Numbered from the stretch's first letter, positions 44,031-57,311 are shown. The stretch: 64,000 nt of DNA from Blasia pusilla (GCA_050084515.1 CM114271.1:67642001-67706000); one strand, 5' to 3'. The notes: generated by a model not told the origin, from the letters alone. Numbers and translations are program-made.

Positions 44031-47000
44031 GAATTTTTTTCTTTCAGTGCAATCTTCATCGACCCCCCCTTACTCTTAGTATTATTTAGTAAATAATATA
44101 GATGGAGGAAGATTCTGATGATGAATAACTATTGGTTGGCCATAAATCCTACTATGGAAAATACTAAAGTGGTGAAGACTAGAAGACTTCATATAAATAT
44201 AGAAGATGAGTCAACATGCGAATGCTACAAATAAGCATCTCATCCAAAATTTGAATGTTCTTAATTGATAGTAGTGGATATTAGTGGTGAACATTTTTTA
44301 TGTGGAGTAGTGGCTTTTAGTTGTGAGAGTCATACATGTCTTTTGTGAGGATGCATGAATCCTGCAACTTAAGGCCAATAGCCTAAATTCAAAATATAAT
44401 TTCTTCCCTCCCTATATTTAAATGCATTTTCCCAATCTATATTATAATTGGAGAGTGCCTTTTCATTTTGCAAACATCTCTCCTCTTGATACTTGGAAAT
44501 TTCAACCAATAAGATTGTTTATTTTATGAACCAATAACATTGCTTGAATTGAATTAAATTAAAATGGCACTTGAGAACTTTGAGAGTTAATTATGGGAGG
44601 TAATCTAAACCCGTGCATCGCACGAGCTTATTCTAGAATGGGAAGCACCTCTTTCCAATTCTAGAATTCGCTCCATGGCTTAGAGTGGAAAGCGTCTTTG
44701 GCACAAATTCTAATTCATTAGGTTGGGCTGTGTCTGATGGTGGATGTGTGGGTTGAGCGAACGTATGATAGTTTCTGTAGTCGAGTGACAGAAGAAATGG
44801 GGAGATTTTCATAAACTTTTTAAGTGTCTAATGAAAGTTGACTTCATTTATCATAGCAGGAAACGTATAATCCCATATGGATTCGGGTTTGAATTATTTC
44901 CCATAATTAAAATTTAAATGTTATTATAAATAAAATTTGAATAATCTTATTAGTTCAAGAGGCGAAATTTTCTTTTGGTTAAAATTTTCAAATGTCAAAA
45001 AGAAAAGAGTTTGCAAAATGAAGAGGCACTTTCCAATAATAATATAGATTACATTTCATGTAAACATATTTTTACAAAAAGAAATATGTAAACAATATCT
45101 TGAGAATTAGATTAAACTAGGAGTATGCTTATGCCATGTATCAATCGTGGGGTGGTCTATTACTTTCCATGATTGCCCCACTCTCTCTTGCCTTTTGAAT
45201 GCAAAAGTGAACAAATAAAATTTGTCAAAGTGTTGATAATTTTATCTTTTAATGGCATATATATTTTGGATTAATATAATATAAATATTATTTCCTATGA
45301 TGAGAGGAATGGATTTCTTTTGAAAAAAAGTCACTTTCAAAAGACATTTTTCATAGAATCAGATTTTTTAAGATTTTTTAATCTTCACTTTTAGATACAT
45401 TACATATATCTCTCATCATGATTATTGTGCATTAGTTTGGTACATTCATTCAAAGAATTAAATGATTTGGCTCTTACATAAAATATTCATTAACATTGAA
45501 CTATTGAAGATTTCAACAACTAGGTTGGATTACAAAGAGGCCTCTAATTTTCTAACCAAGATAACGAAAATAAAATATTATAACATTTTGTCTGAAATTT
45601 ATTAGCTACAAGATTATGTTCAAGAGAGCATCATAAAAACTTAAAAATTATATTCCTCAATGTATTTTGAAACCATAAACATATAAAAAAAAGATTTGAT
45701 CATAAGTTTGTTTTAAAATAGATTGGATTATCAAAGTGTTATCCACTTGATTATTGCTAAGATTTATTTAATAGTTTAATTCTATTTTTTCATTTTTTCA
45801 ATCAATGTACAAAACTCATATTGATGAAAAAATAAAAATTTAAAATACATGAATTTAGAAAAAAATTTATCCATTCATTTAGAGAGAAAATATCTCTAAT
45901 GCATGTCGATTAGGGCAAGTGGGTTTTTCAATAGTAGATCTATTTTAGAATGTATTCTTATTTCTTATATTCTACTTGAAATTAACTATGGAGGAAACAT
46001 CAACATCAAATTATTCCCTTACTTTATTTAACATGAAAAAAGTTGAATATGCATGAGAAAAATAGAATCTAATGACTCTATTATTTAAATTTTCTAATGG
46101 TAGGATATCAAGGACTAATGTTTTATATATGGAGATAACTTCCAAAATCATCACTTTATTTCCAAGAAAAATATGCTCTAAGATACATTATCAACTATAC
46201 TATTAAATAAGGATGGAGTAATAGATTTTCATGTGTATTTTTTTCACTAGACTATGCTTCATTTTAAAAAGTAAGTAGATTTGTCAATTTATCAAATCAC
46301 CTTTTTTAGATAGACATATTATTTAGTTGACTTGACAAGTTGACATATAATAAAGGATCCCATGTGAATGGGTACTCTTTTAAAAAATTGAAAACCTAAA
46401 AGCTATTGCAACTACTAAAATATTCACGACAACTAACTCAAGTTTAGGTTTCGAGGAGCAGACGTAGTATTTCGAAGTCGACCCTTAGTTAAGAAAAACT
46501 TGGAAGAAAGGTACAGATGCTTGAATCTAAGTTCTCTACTTGATTGAGATGAATTTATTATATATAAGCGCTTTTTCCCAAGAATTGAGGTACTGCTAAG
46601 AACTTCTTGAAATAATTTTTTTCAATTTTCTTTTTGGGGAGTTAGGGATTTATGAAACAACGTTTTCTTCTTTACTTCATTGTTCAAAGTTATGGACCTT
46701 CTTTTAGATAACCACACAATTAATCATGCAACAAATAAGGTTCAATATCAATTGGAAGATTGGAATAAGAGAATGATAAGGTACTTTTCTCTTCTATCTA
46801 AATCAAACTTAGTCTTATTTTCAATCTCAATTTCTCTCCATTTTGCATTTAGGGGATGAAGGGTTCTTGCATGATGATAAAGTCATATACATTTATCTCT
46901 AACTTTGGGCTAACATATGCAAATAATGTAATCGATTTGGGATTGTGTGTAGGAAAACATAATGTGAATAAATCATTGAATATATAACAAATCCTGAGTG

Positions 47001-47760
47001 TACAAAATGGCCTAGTTTTTTTTTGTTGCTCACACTTGTTTGAGTAGGGCTGCAATGGAATCTGAACTCAGAAAATAACTCGACACACGAGAATACGCTA
47101 CAGTTCTGCAAATATTTTACTAGTCGAAAAATTTGAATATTTAACATATTTTCTTCAACTCTATTAATAGAAATTTTTTACTATTATTCGTATGTCGCAT
47201 TAAGATGCCCCGCACCCCGATGCCTTGTAGGGTTAAATCATCCTTATAACGCTCTATTCTTTAAACCGCCCAGGTCATACAACTCTGATTCTTTCAACAA
47301 TCAAGTAGGGATCAACAATCTATCTTTCTCCTCATACAAGGGAATCAATAAGAACTTCAGATTAACGCTACTAAACTAGAAGTGGATTTTGAATATCTAA
47401 CATTATGTGTTTATTCTTCTAAATACACTTTCACCTTTGATAATTGAACACATCATATTTTTAAGTAACTCATAATTTTTAGAATAAGATTTTGACTCTG
47501 TAAAATCAAATAATAGAATACATGTTTCTTTTAGTAATATATTTTAAATAATTGATTTTCTTTGAGTTGCAAATATTTTTCTATATACTCTTGTCTTGGA
47601 AAAGGTATGAATAAATTATCCTATCTCTTTGGAAATTTCCTTCTTGGGAATTTTTTGGCTCATCATAAGATGAAGATCGTATCATATGTTGAGAATTTTA
47701 AGATTCTGATTTTTATTGGTGACTATCACTAACCCTTTCTAATAGCTCACAATAATGATC
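44031..47760. other. AT-rich intergenic DNA, no gene seen
   Basis: Very AT-rich with no supportable coding frame. A possible Helitron end lies at 44612-44636. Confidence 0.6.
44612..44636 (+). mobile_element. Possible Helitron 3' terminus
   Basis: A CGTGC-ATC-GCACG hairpin (44612-44624) is followed after 8 nt by CTAG (44633-44636). This is the same architecture as at 30200-30225. Confidence 0.3.
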
Positions 47761-48145
47761 ATTTGACTAGCATGGGATGGACATACCCGACGAGTCTCCC
47801 ACTTAAGTTTTTTCAGTACCCTAGTGGCCCGCACAGGTTTGGAACGCAAGAACGGGTGAGGGGTCAAATTAAGGGAGGCGATGAGGGATCGAATGGGGGT
47901 GTAGGCTATGAGCCCTCGCTTGGCCCGCATCAAACATGTGTGCGTCATACACCAGGTGGGGCTTAAGGCGGGCCAGTGCATGCTACAAGATGGATGGCAA
48001 GACTGGGCGATAGGTTCTTAGAATGGGTATAAGTTGACCGAGCCAAAATCTACAATGCGAGTTGGGCGGGCTCAAGTGTGAGCCGCGAGTACTTGGGTCT
48101 GTATGAACATGTCTGTTATGCGGATACAGACTTTGTCCATATGTT
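47761..48145. repeat. Copy of the GC-rich dispersed repeat
   Basis: It shares with 43030-43540, in the same order, a GGACAT start, a TTTTTT-CAGTACCC or GGTATCACAGT element, a GGGAGGC segment, GGGCCAGTGCA/GGGCCAATGCA, GTTCTTAGA-TTGGG and a GGGCTCAA/GGGCTTCAA end, followed by GACATGTCTGT. No coding capacity is recognised. Confidence 0.5.
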
Positions 48146-48539
48146 GACTAGGATGTGAATCATCCTAGGTACCAATTTACTACTATCAAAGTTTCTCTTC
48201 TAGCCTCATATGTGATTTATCAAACTAAATACCAACATAATAGTGACTACTTTGAAAGCTAAAAATTTTAAGTTTCAAATCTTTCCTTCTTCATACCATC
48301 CTTTCTTAAATCAAGTTCAAATGATCCTATTTTATACATTTGAATAGAATATGTAATGCCTTTTTTTTCCTTATTTCTAGAATATTACCTATCATGGAAT
48401 TGATTACTTCTTTAGCTTTGTATGGGTACATTTCTTGAAAATTAAATAAATATTCTCAATATTTCAAAAATTCCAAAAAATTGGTAGAAAATTAGATTAA
48501 ACATAAAATTCTTAAATTGCATTACGATGGAGGAGGAAA

Positions 48540-49960
48540 GTAGTTCTCAATTGAGTATGATGAATATTCAAGTCATAATTGGGATTTAGTGATAAGTCAC
48601 TTGGAATACTCCACAAAAAAATGGGATGGCTTAGTGGAAGAACCAACATATTGTTAAGGTGACACGTAATATGCTAAATGAGAAGAAAACATGCCCAAGA
48701 TGGCAAGATGTGGTGGTCAAAGGCTCTAGCTTGCACAATCTTCATAAGCAACTGAACTCCAATAGCAAGACTTCATGACAAGAATCTATTAAAAGTCTTC
48801 ACAAACAAAAAACCTTATTCCAAAATTCTCTGGTAATGTTGTATATTTTATGCTTATGTTCATATCAAAAGGGGTTAAAACTTGGATCTAAATCTAAGAA
48901 ATTCATATTTATTAGAAATCATGATGAAACCCAAGGGATATAAATGCTAAATTCCATCATCTAGGCAACTTATTATCACTCACAATGTCATCTTTAATTA
49001 GTTAAAGTTATGGTATGCCCCATCCAAATCCGTTCCACCTCTTAACATGTTTGTTGAGGAAAGAGAAGATGACTGCTAATCCATGTGGAAAAGTTCCCAA
49101 GTAATAATATAGGTTTTCAAGTCTTTGGATAATTATTTCAATCCATGATCTAACATATCCCTAGATCTAGAAATCCATGAGTACTACAATTTATTAATCC
49201 AATGATACTAGTTACATCCGATGTTAGAGATGTCGAAGTTTAAACAAAACCTTATAGATTAATTACAATCATACATCCTTCTCATAGAATTATAAATCAA
49301 GGATTTCTTGCACTATATCATCCATATATGACGACCTCCCTTCAAGAACAATAACCAATCCTTTTCAAAGAAGTTGATTATAATGTCGAATAGATTAAAG
49401 CTATGGAGGAAGAGTTTGTTGCATTACCTGCCATTAAAACATGAACAATTTTCAGAGTTGATTGGTATACCTCATGGTGAGGAAGGTATTGGTTGTAAGA
49501 TTGAATAGGAAAACAGTTGTCCTTCCATGGGATAGATATTCCAAACTGGTCCTTGGCTCGAGTTTTTTTTCCAAATCCAAGTGGTTTGTGCAAGCTTGAA
49601 TTGGGACATAAGAATAGATGTGGGCTTCAATTGAGGGTGTCAGGCAAGAGCCTATCAATTGTGCAGGCTATGGACCCACACAGTCTTTACGTAGGCTAAG
49701 ATGGAAAGATGAAAATTTTCTTTAATATGGAAAGATGAAAATTTTCTTATAAGAGGCTTCAGATTTTGATTTTTCATCATATATCTTGAGAGGAAAAGAT
49801 TATACGATTGTGACGATATGATATGTTGATGACATGTTGTTTATTGAGAATAGTTAGGATATGGTATATTAAGTCAAGAAAAAGCTACCCGAAATATAAT
49901 TATTATTAAGATAATCTCCACACAATTAGACCATAGTATAAAGTTGCGAGTGGATGAAAG
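48540..49960 (+). pseudogene. Ty1/copia pol relic (integrase to reverse transcriptase), interrupted
   Basis: Scattered plus-strand frames match copia pol in order. An NGMA-x-WKNQHIV then TRNMLNEK segment (about 48625-48690) is the integrase DDE end. KGLKLGSKSKKFIFI-RNHDETQG (about 48870-48945) is the post-integrase region. AMEEEFVAL (about 49405-49425) begins the RT. After an inserted GC-rich repeat (49528-49700) comes YVDDMLFI (about 49830-49853), the copia RT catalytic box. Stops and frameshifts are everywhere, so this is an old dead copy. Confidence 0.7.
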
Positions 49961-50082
49961 AAAATGATAAATTCCACTATGTATAGGTGCATGGTTGGAA
50001 GCCAAACTTGAGTTTGGCATCACAATTGGCTTGGTAAGTTTTTTATGTAAGCACCTTGGAAACCTAATCTTGACACTATGAA

Positions 50083-51065
50083 TGTTGCGATCCTCATAAC
50101 CAAATAAGTGTGAAGCGAAACATCAGAACTATAGCGGGCTCACGCTAGGATGGTTTGGACGTTTGAATGGTCTCTTGGAAGAAACGCAAAAGACACAAGA
50201 GATGAGACGTAAGCAAGGTTGGGAATTTTATGCGTTTATGGTTGCAACTAGGAAACCTAAACCAAATGTGAACCAAGACTTGAGAGGATTCGAGTCTAGT
50301 AAGAGTGGTTGCCAAAGGGGTGAGAATCGGATTTGGAACATGACTAGCGTTTGGGCTTTTGACTGTATTTTGGACCATAAATTTTAGTCTAGAGATGCAT
50401 TTGGAATAAATAAGGAGGTGTTGGAAACCTTATGCAAAGCCATTTCCAATGCACTAAAGATCTCAACAAAGGCACAAGCAGAGGTTGAGATATTGGCAAA
50501 AAGTAACCGTACGAGGAGTTGGGTTGAGGGCCAAAAAGTGTCCCTTCCCCAAAGGTAGGGGGAAGGTGGAGATCCCCCGAATTACTAGTAAGGAGAAAGG
50601 TCTCCAAGAGTGCTTGGGACTCGAACCCCACTTTGGAGCGCCGCGGGGCAACCTAAGGACACAAAATGGATCGGGAGTTTGGCGTTGGGACTCGAAACCC
50701 AAACCAAGTCCAATCGAGTAGATTTTTGGAGGTCTCTATTGGATTCCAACTTGTGACTCATTTAGTTGAGTCTGGGTTAGGGGCTCATGAGAGGTCCATT
50801 GGACATTTGGGACCGCTAGGCATGCGGACGCCGTTATAGGTGCTTAGACTAACCAACAACTTTGTCTCAAGTCTTGGAAGACTTGCCCATGTTGGGAAGC
50901 CAAGAAAAGGGAAGGTTGAGCTTGATAAGGTGCCGAGTTGAGAATTCGGTGCGCTGGAAGGCTGATTGACCCAGACCAGACTAATGTGAATGTGATTGGG
51001 TGCAGATAAACAGTAAAAGCATGTTCTACTGAATGTATGCTTCCACAACATCGGAGATTGATATT
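50083..51065 (+). mobile_element. Solo LTR (TGTTGCGA...), main part, split by the Athila-like insertion
   Basis: In reverse complement it is homologous to the LTRs at 4340-5350 and 11353-12382 (GGTTATGAGG, GCTAGTGTT-type segments, GGTAGGGGGAAGG, the TTAGTAAGG region and the CTTCCACAACA end). The copy is interrupted after 51065 by a 10.8-kb element; its last ~20 bp (CAAGGAAAGTAGGCG) reappear at 61843-61861. The host LTR is therefore older than the insertion. Confidence 0.8.
51061..51065. repeat. Target-site duplication ATATT (left)
   Basis: ATATT immediately precedes TGTGATACCC, the first bases of the left LTR. The same ATATT follows the right LTR at 61838-61842. Confidence 0.9.
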
Positions 51066-52237
51066 TGTGATACCCACAATTTTGTACTTTGGAAGAAATG
51101 TATCTTTTTATTGAACAAAGACTCTTGTACATTATGGTTTGGATTATTATATGCAATTATGGAGAAGAACGAGTAAGATTCAAATGAATCACGAAGCTCC
51201 TAAGACAAGGCAGAGAGATGGAAGATCAAGGATTTGCCTTAGAGGAGAATCAAAAGCCGTAACGAAGTATAAAGGATCAACGCGAAGCTTAGCGAAGCTC
51301 AACGAAGCTCTGTATACAAAGTACTTCGCTCTTAAGCGAAGCACGAAGAGCAAAGCACAAAGAGAATGAAGAATGAAGAGCTTCATCCTCCGGAAATTCA
51401 GCGCAGCGAAGCTCAGCATGATTGTGATTCGAACCGGCACATAGTTAAAACAATTAGACTAGGAAAGGGCGCGACCCTTTGTATCAAATTGGTAGTTAGA
51501 ACAATTTTGTACCGCGGATTCACAGGGATCATAGGAAAAGGAACGCACACCATAGATCTAGGTAGTTATAGATATTGAAGAGACACCAACTTCATCAAGA
51601 ACGCTTCGGATCTTAGAAACACTCCTTCTCTTGAGAATATTTAAGAAACAGGACAAAAGCTATCATTATCATTCGCTCATGAAGTCCTTATGCTGTAGGA
51701 ATGGTCCGAGCAAGAGAGTTGTACCCTCTCGAGCTTGTATATACTTTGAAGTCTTCCAATTCTTGATGGAGTAGTAAAGCAATCATTCATTCATTCTCAT
51801 GTGCGATGCTTATGTCTGAGTATTCTTTTTGGGTCTGCAGAGTGAAAAGTGAATCAGGCGAACCTTTCTCATCAATGGAATAATCAACATAGAGTTGTAT
51901 GAAATCTGTTCGACATAGAGTAACCTGCCCAGACGGATTAAGTTCCAAAAGTCGGAGAAGCCAACTTTATTCTTGAGATCTCTGTGAGGTTCCGAGATGT
52001 CGAGAGAACAATGTGCCTGAGCGTACTTTAAATTCCACTCGAGAGAATTGAAGAAGAAAACATAGGTACTAAGGAAGATCGGAAGATGTTACTGGAATAC
52101 TACATTTGAATTACATAATCAACCACACTACTTTTACAACATAATAATCACTTTATACTCTCTTTTCATCCAACAATGATCCTCTTGGGGATCGAACTCT
52201 ACAATTGACTGTAAATACGAAACACTTAGACATTACA
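51066..52237 (+). mobile_element. Left LTR of the Athila/Tat-like retrotransposon
   Basis: 1,172 bp starting TGTGATACCC and ending CATTACA. It differs from the right LTR by about nine scattered substitutions, one missing 10-bp TAGCGAAGCT unit near 51298, one replaced ~20-bp block near 51401-51420, and a one-base indel near 52060. The U3 part contains several CGAAGC motifs and a CTTCGCT/AGCGAAG inverted repeat around 51325. Confidence 0.95.
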
Positions 52238-52254
52238 TATAGTCAAAGACTTTT

Positions 52255-52278
52255 TGGCGCCGCTGCCAGGGATCGTAT
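52255..52278 (+). other. Primer binding site, tRNA-Asp type
   Basis: TGGCGCCGCTGCCAGGGATC is complementary to the 3' end of plant tRNA-Asp (acceptor plus T arm), with two mismatches to the usual TGGCGCCGTTGCCGGGGATC. It lies 17 nt after the LTR end. This primer is characteristic of Athila-type elements. Confidence 0.85.
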
Positions 52279-52306
52279 CCTTGGCTGAGAAGGGAGAGAG
52301 AGACCC

Positions 52307-54882
52307 ATGGGGAAGCAGGGAGCGGAGAAAGAAGCTTCGCCCCTAGACGACCCAACAATCTAGTTCTTACTAAAGACCATCAGCTAGCTCTAGTGACCCC
52401 CGTAAGACAATGGATGATTGAAGATAACCATAAATTTGCTGCATTGGTGCTAGAGAAAATAGACCAACTAATTAGAATGGTCAAAGAACCAGTCGCCGAA
52501 CGGTGCTTCGCCCATGGACGATAGTTGTACTTGATGAAAACCCGATACTTCTGTTTATGGGAGGAAAACATGGCAGGAAGCTTAGGAGCACCAGGCACAC
52601 TCCTGTAGATATAAAAAGAATAAGTAGTTAACCTCCCTCCATGGACCCTTACCCTACCGCCACTGTGGGGGTGAACGCAAGTTGCCAAATCCCACAAGAG
52701 ACTTATGGAAGGCTCTCAGCCCTCTTCGCGAGAGCAGCGAGCCGATCGGCGTAGTAAGCAGCAGGAATAGCAACCGGCTTGGAGACCGCCTGGTTCGTCT
52801 CCAAGTCTTCGTCCTCGTCCGAAGGCGAAGAGCAAGAAGAAAGAAAGGGACAAATTCTCCACTATGTCCCCATTTCCATGATCGGACGAAGAGTCGTCCT
52901 GGGAACCCTTTGGGGAGTCAGGGAGCGAGGAGCCGATCAGAGCACCTCGGGCGGCACCGTTACCTCCTCCCTCTCGAGCATCAAGCCTGGGAGCCAGCAG
53001 GAGAGCGGTTCCCATGGCCAACACTAGAAAAACTCTGCTAAGGTACCCCACCTTTGCTGGGGGACGACAAGACGATGTGGATAACTTTGTGCTTGAATTC
53101 ACCCATGTCGCAAAAGCCAACGGGGAAGGGGCAGAGGAGGATTTGTTACGAGTCTTTCCGGGCCTGCTCAAGAAGCGAGCAAGCCAGTGGTACGAAGGTC
53201 TTGGAGCAGAAGTCACGGAAACCTGGAAAAGGGTCTTGGAATCCTTCCTACATGAGTTCTGCGACTTGGAGTTCGAGGACATGCTTCTTACAAAGCTTTG
53301 CGACCTGAAGCGAAGAAAGAAGGAGACCCTTCGGGAATATACCCAAAGGTTTTGGAGCCTTGTGAATAAGCTGGAGCACACGACTACCTCCCAATTGGTA
53401 GATTGGTTCGTGTCCGGCTTGTCCAAAGAAATGGATCGGTATTGCCGGAGAGGCCAACGGGATTCCCTGGAGGCGGTCATAGCCTCCGCTGAGGCGTACG
53501 AAGCCTCAAAAAAGTCCCGCTGAACACGAAGACGGCGTCACCAACGGAGAGGGGCGTCGCAGACTAGTGCTTCGTCTGAAGATGAAGCGTCCTCCACAGA
53601 CACGGAATCCTCTACGGAGGATTCGTCCGAGTCCTCGGACTCGGAGCAGGAAGTGAAAGCTAAAAGGAAAGGGAAGAGCAGGCATCATCGCTCCCCCAAG
53701 CACCAGAACAAAACCCGACCAAGCACCAAGCGTCGTCCCCAGCGGTCGGAAAGTCCAGTGAGAGGGACGGCAAGGAAGGCCGGCAAGTCGGCCATGGAGG
53801 AACTTAGTAAACAAATGGCTGAGTTGAAGGTACACCTAGCGGCCTAGAAGGACCCCAGAAGACGACCCGGGCTGATGAGGCCCAACATTTGGTGTAGTAG
53901 TTGTGGAACCCGGGGGCATATTGTACAGGAATGCCCTACTCAGAGGGATCTATGGTGGATCCAGGAAGAGGCCCCTATTGAAGAAGGGTGGTATGAACCG
54001 GAACAGTGGGAAGGGTGCTATGCCGTCCAAGCGGTGCCATCCCCAAACCCCGAGAGAAGCTGGATCACGCGGTATGTACCTCCGAAATACGGAGAACAGA
54101 GACCCCTGAGACAGATTATGGGCGCGGCGGCCTTCACGCCACCCATCAAACGAAATTGTTGTTATAATTGCGGCGCAGCGGACCATTGGGCCAATAATTT
54201 CCCAAACCCAAAGCGACTAGTGGGACTCAATCCCTTATGCGGGAAGTGCAAGAAGGGCGGGCACACTGCTGTGGAATGCCTGGAGCCCAAGGTCCTGCGG
54301 TTGTTGGTCAGATATGTAAACACTCCAACGGCTCAACCAGAGCCCAAAAACAACGTAAATGTACAACTGGTCCAGGTGAAAGAAGTAGTGTCCCCGAGAC
54401 CAAAGCGAGTCACTATCAGTGAGGAAGACTCGACCTAAGGGGCCAACGAGGAATCATCGGACTGGCCCAAAGAGTTCCAAGCAACCGTTTTGGCGGTCAC
54501 CACGAGGTCGAAGAGTCAGACCGCGGGGATCCCAAAGGTAAAGAAGGGTGCTTCGTCTTCGCGCGAAGCTAGGGAGCCCAAGAACAAAGCTGTGAACACC
54601 TTACGCGCCGGGAAGGCCATCCTCAAAGGCGATGTGGACCCGGCGTTTGATCGAAGTCATCCGAAATACTTCCATCAAGAGGTAGAGGACCAGGTTCGTG
54701 CTCAAGTTTGTGAGGACCAGGAACCAGAGGGGAAACCGACCCCAGAGAAGACAAAGGCCACACCAAGTCTGACAGTCCAAGCCATGGCGACATCACCGCT
54801 GGTCCTAGAAGCTTACGATTTACTGCGGGACTTGGCGTCAACCCCGGCCAACATAACCCCCTTTCTGATTGCTAATGGATAA
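52307..54882 (+). pseudogene. gag of the Athila-like element (broken by stops)
   Basis: An ATG at 52307 opens a short frame (MGKQGAEKEASPLDDPTI) ending in TAG. A coiled segment, QWMIEDNHKFAALVLEKID, lies around 52410-52470. The capsid is best seen at 53014-53523 (TFAGGRQDDVDNFVLEF, LLRVFPGLLKKRASQWYEGL, LREYTQRFWSLVNKL). A TGA at 53521 and a TAG at 53845 then interrupt an Arg/Ser-rich linker. Frame 53875-54438 holds three CCHC knuckles: CSSCGTRGHIVQEC, CYNCGAADHWANNF (last Cys lost), and CGKCKKGGHTAVEC. A TAA at 54436 follows, with the linker continuing at 54490-54882. Gag packages the element RNA. Confidence 0.85.
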
Positions 54883-54989
54883 CCCAAGATATCTGAGAAA
54901 AATCTTGCAGCAGTGGAAAATCAGCCGGGAAAGACCCAGGAAGTCGGCAAAGCATCTGCCAGTGGTGGATTAGTTTCGTATCGAAGTAT

Positions 54990-55463
54990 AAGACTTGGGA
55001 GCCCCAGAAGTGGAGGTGGAAATTGAGGGCCATACTATTAAGAAGGTCCCCATTGATTCCGGAAGTGGAATCAATATTATGACGGAGCAAACAGCTCGGG
55101 CCCTAGGGTACACGGTGTACGAGCCCATAGACAAGTATTTGCGGTTTGCGGATCAATCCAGGAAGAGACCCTAGGATACTCACGCAAATTCGACCATGCT
55201 CGGGGTGTTGTTCTGTTGGACTACTTAGTCTTGCAGCCCGTGACGCGACGGGCTATCCTTTGCTCATCGAAAGACCGTGGGTCGTATGGGCGAGGGTGAC
55301 TACAAATTGGAAAAGGCGCGTTTCACGTTCAGCGCCAAATCAGGTCTCGGCGGCTCATCAGGTCATCGGGAAATCTTGACCACCCCAAGGAGAGACGCCA
55401 CCGACTAACGACGGCTATACGTCAGATCAAGACAACACCACCGCTACGGAGTCCTCGTCCCAG
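54990..55463 (+). pseudogene. Retropepsin and linker of the Athila-like element
   Basis: In frame 2, EVEIEGHTIKKVPIDSGSG includes the DSG active site (55055-55063), followed by INIMTEQTARALGY. A TAG at 55172 ends the frame. Past it, fragments such as YPLLIERPW (about 55255-55282) show the end of the protease domain in another frame. The active-site triad is intact but the frame is broken. Confidence 0.8.
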
Positions 55464-56297
55464 GTGTATTATTTAGAATGTTATGAAATAGACGAGGAGT
55501 CGGTACCCTCCAAGCCAAGGTCGACCCGAGAGGAAGAGAAGCTAGGTCATAGCACCTTCCAGTTTACAGAGAATATGGTTCAGGAGCAGGACTACGTCCA
55601 GGTCGTTATTGCAGATCAAAAGTCTCTACGCCTTTCGGCGGATTTGTCTCCCACCACACTTGTGAAGTATAAAAGACTACTGTTTGAGTATTTGGATGTC
55701 TTTGCATACTCCATGGATGAAATGACAGGCATTCCCGCACGGTATGGTGAACACCGAATTGATCTTAAAGAATGGGCGGTCCCGGTGCGAATGCGAAAAT
55801 ATCGACTCAATCCAAAGTACTCATTGTTAGTCAAGGACGAGATCGATCAGCGTCTCGAGGCAGGAATAATCTATCCGGTGTTAAGCAGCGAGTGGGTGTC
55901 GCCCATCGTAATTGTACCAAAAAAGCAAACTGGAAAAATCCGTGTGTGCCACGACTATCGGAAATTAAATGCTGCCACCTTAAAAGACCACCATCCTCTA
56001 CCTTTCACTGACAGTATTTTGGATAAAGTGGCCGGGCACGAGCGTTATACTTTCTTGGACGGATATTCGGGGTACAACCAGGTATCCATACGAGAAAAGG
56101 ATCGTCCCCTCACAACGTTCACTAAGGACTGGGGAACTTTCGCATATCGCGTAATGCCTTTTGGGTTGTGCAATGCCCCAACTACTTTCCAACGGATGAT
56201 GATCTCCATCTTCCAGGAGTATCTACGGAAGTTCGTGGAAATCTTTTTAGACGATTTTTGTATCTTCAGGACGGAGGCCGAACATCCGGAAAGTTAG
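55464..56297 (+). pseudogene. Reverse transcriptase of the Athila-like element
   Basis: 277 codons, uninterrupted: IDQRLEAGIIYPVLSSEWVS, VIVPKKQTGKIRVCHDYRKL, FLDGYSGYNQVSI, RVMPFGLCNAPTTFQRM and FLDDFCIF, the YxDD box with Phe-Leu-Asp-Asp. The fingers and palm are complete. The frame ends with TAG in the region that joins to the connection domain (56296-56363), where further stops lie. Confidence 0.92.
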
Positions 56298-57262
56298 AGT
56301 TAACACTGCGACGTTGTCGCTGAAGTGCATTTGTCCCTTCATCCGGACAAATCGTAGATCGCTATGAAACAAGGAATTCTGCTGGGACACCGAGTGTCGG
56401 CGCAAGGAATTGAGGTCGACAAGGCCAAGGTGGATATTATTGTCGCATTCGAACCACCTACTAATCTCCGGGAATTGAGAGGATTCTTGGGACATGTCGG
56501 GTACTATCGACGGTTTATTAAATATTACGCGGTAAAAGCAGGAGCTCTTACTGCATTACTTAAGAAGACCACCGAATGGGAGTGGACACCAGCGTGCCAA
56601 GTGGCATTTGACACCTTAAAAGACGCATTGCAAAAAGCTCCTGTACTTCGGTCCCCGATTGGACCAAACCCTTCCACATATATGTGGACACATCCTCATT
56701 TGCCATTGGAGTAGTGCTCAGCCAATTGGATAAGAACAAACATGATTTTCCGATTTACTACGCCGGCCGACAACTATCGGCACCGGAGCAGAAATATACA
56801 ACTACCGAACGAGAGGCGTTAGGCATGGTCTTCTCGTGTAAAAAGTTCCGACACTATTTATTAGGGTACGAATTTGTCTTTCATGTGGATCATTTTGCAC
56901 TCAGACCCTTAATGGTGAAAGCCGACCTGTCAGGACGCATTGCATGGTGGATCTTGTTGCTACAAGAATTCACATTCAATGTTGTGACCCGTGCTGGCAA
57001 GGTGCATACCAATGCCGATTTTCTTTCCCGGTTGAGGATGACAAACGCGGACCTCACCCAATCTGTCGATGATACCTTTCCCGATGAAGATCTGTTCCAG
57101 ATAACAGAAGATCGGTTGAGCCAGTCTTTTTATGAGGATATTCTACGGTTTCTAATGACTCTGCGACTTCCTGCCCCAATGACAGCGGAAGAACGCGCAG
57201 TTTTCTTACATCAGATAGGTCCATATGAGATCTGTCAAGATCCTATTCAAATTAGGTGCTGA
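56298..57262 (+). pseudogene. RT connection and RNase H of the Athila-like element
   Basis: LSLHPDKS precedes the frame of 56364-56714 (LLGHRVSAQGIEVDKAKVD, LRGFLGHVGYYRRFIKYYA). A shift at about 56690 leads into 56684-57262: DTSSFAIGVVLSQLDKNKH, IYYAGRQLSAPEQKY, TTEREALGMVF, RIAWWILLLQEF and TNADFLSRL. This is the Ty3/gypsy RNase H; the Asp, Glu and final Asp landmarks are in place. Confidence 0.88.
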
Positions 57263-57311
57263 TGAAGAGCATCGAAGATGCTTGGAAGCCGAAGAAGTTC
57301 CCAGTCATCGA

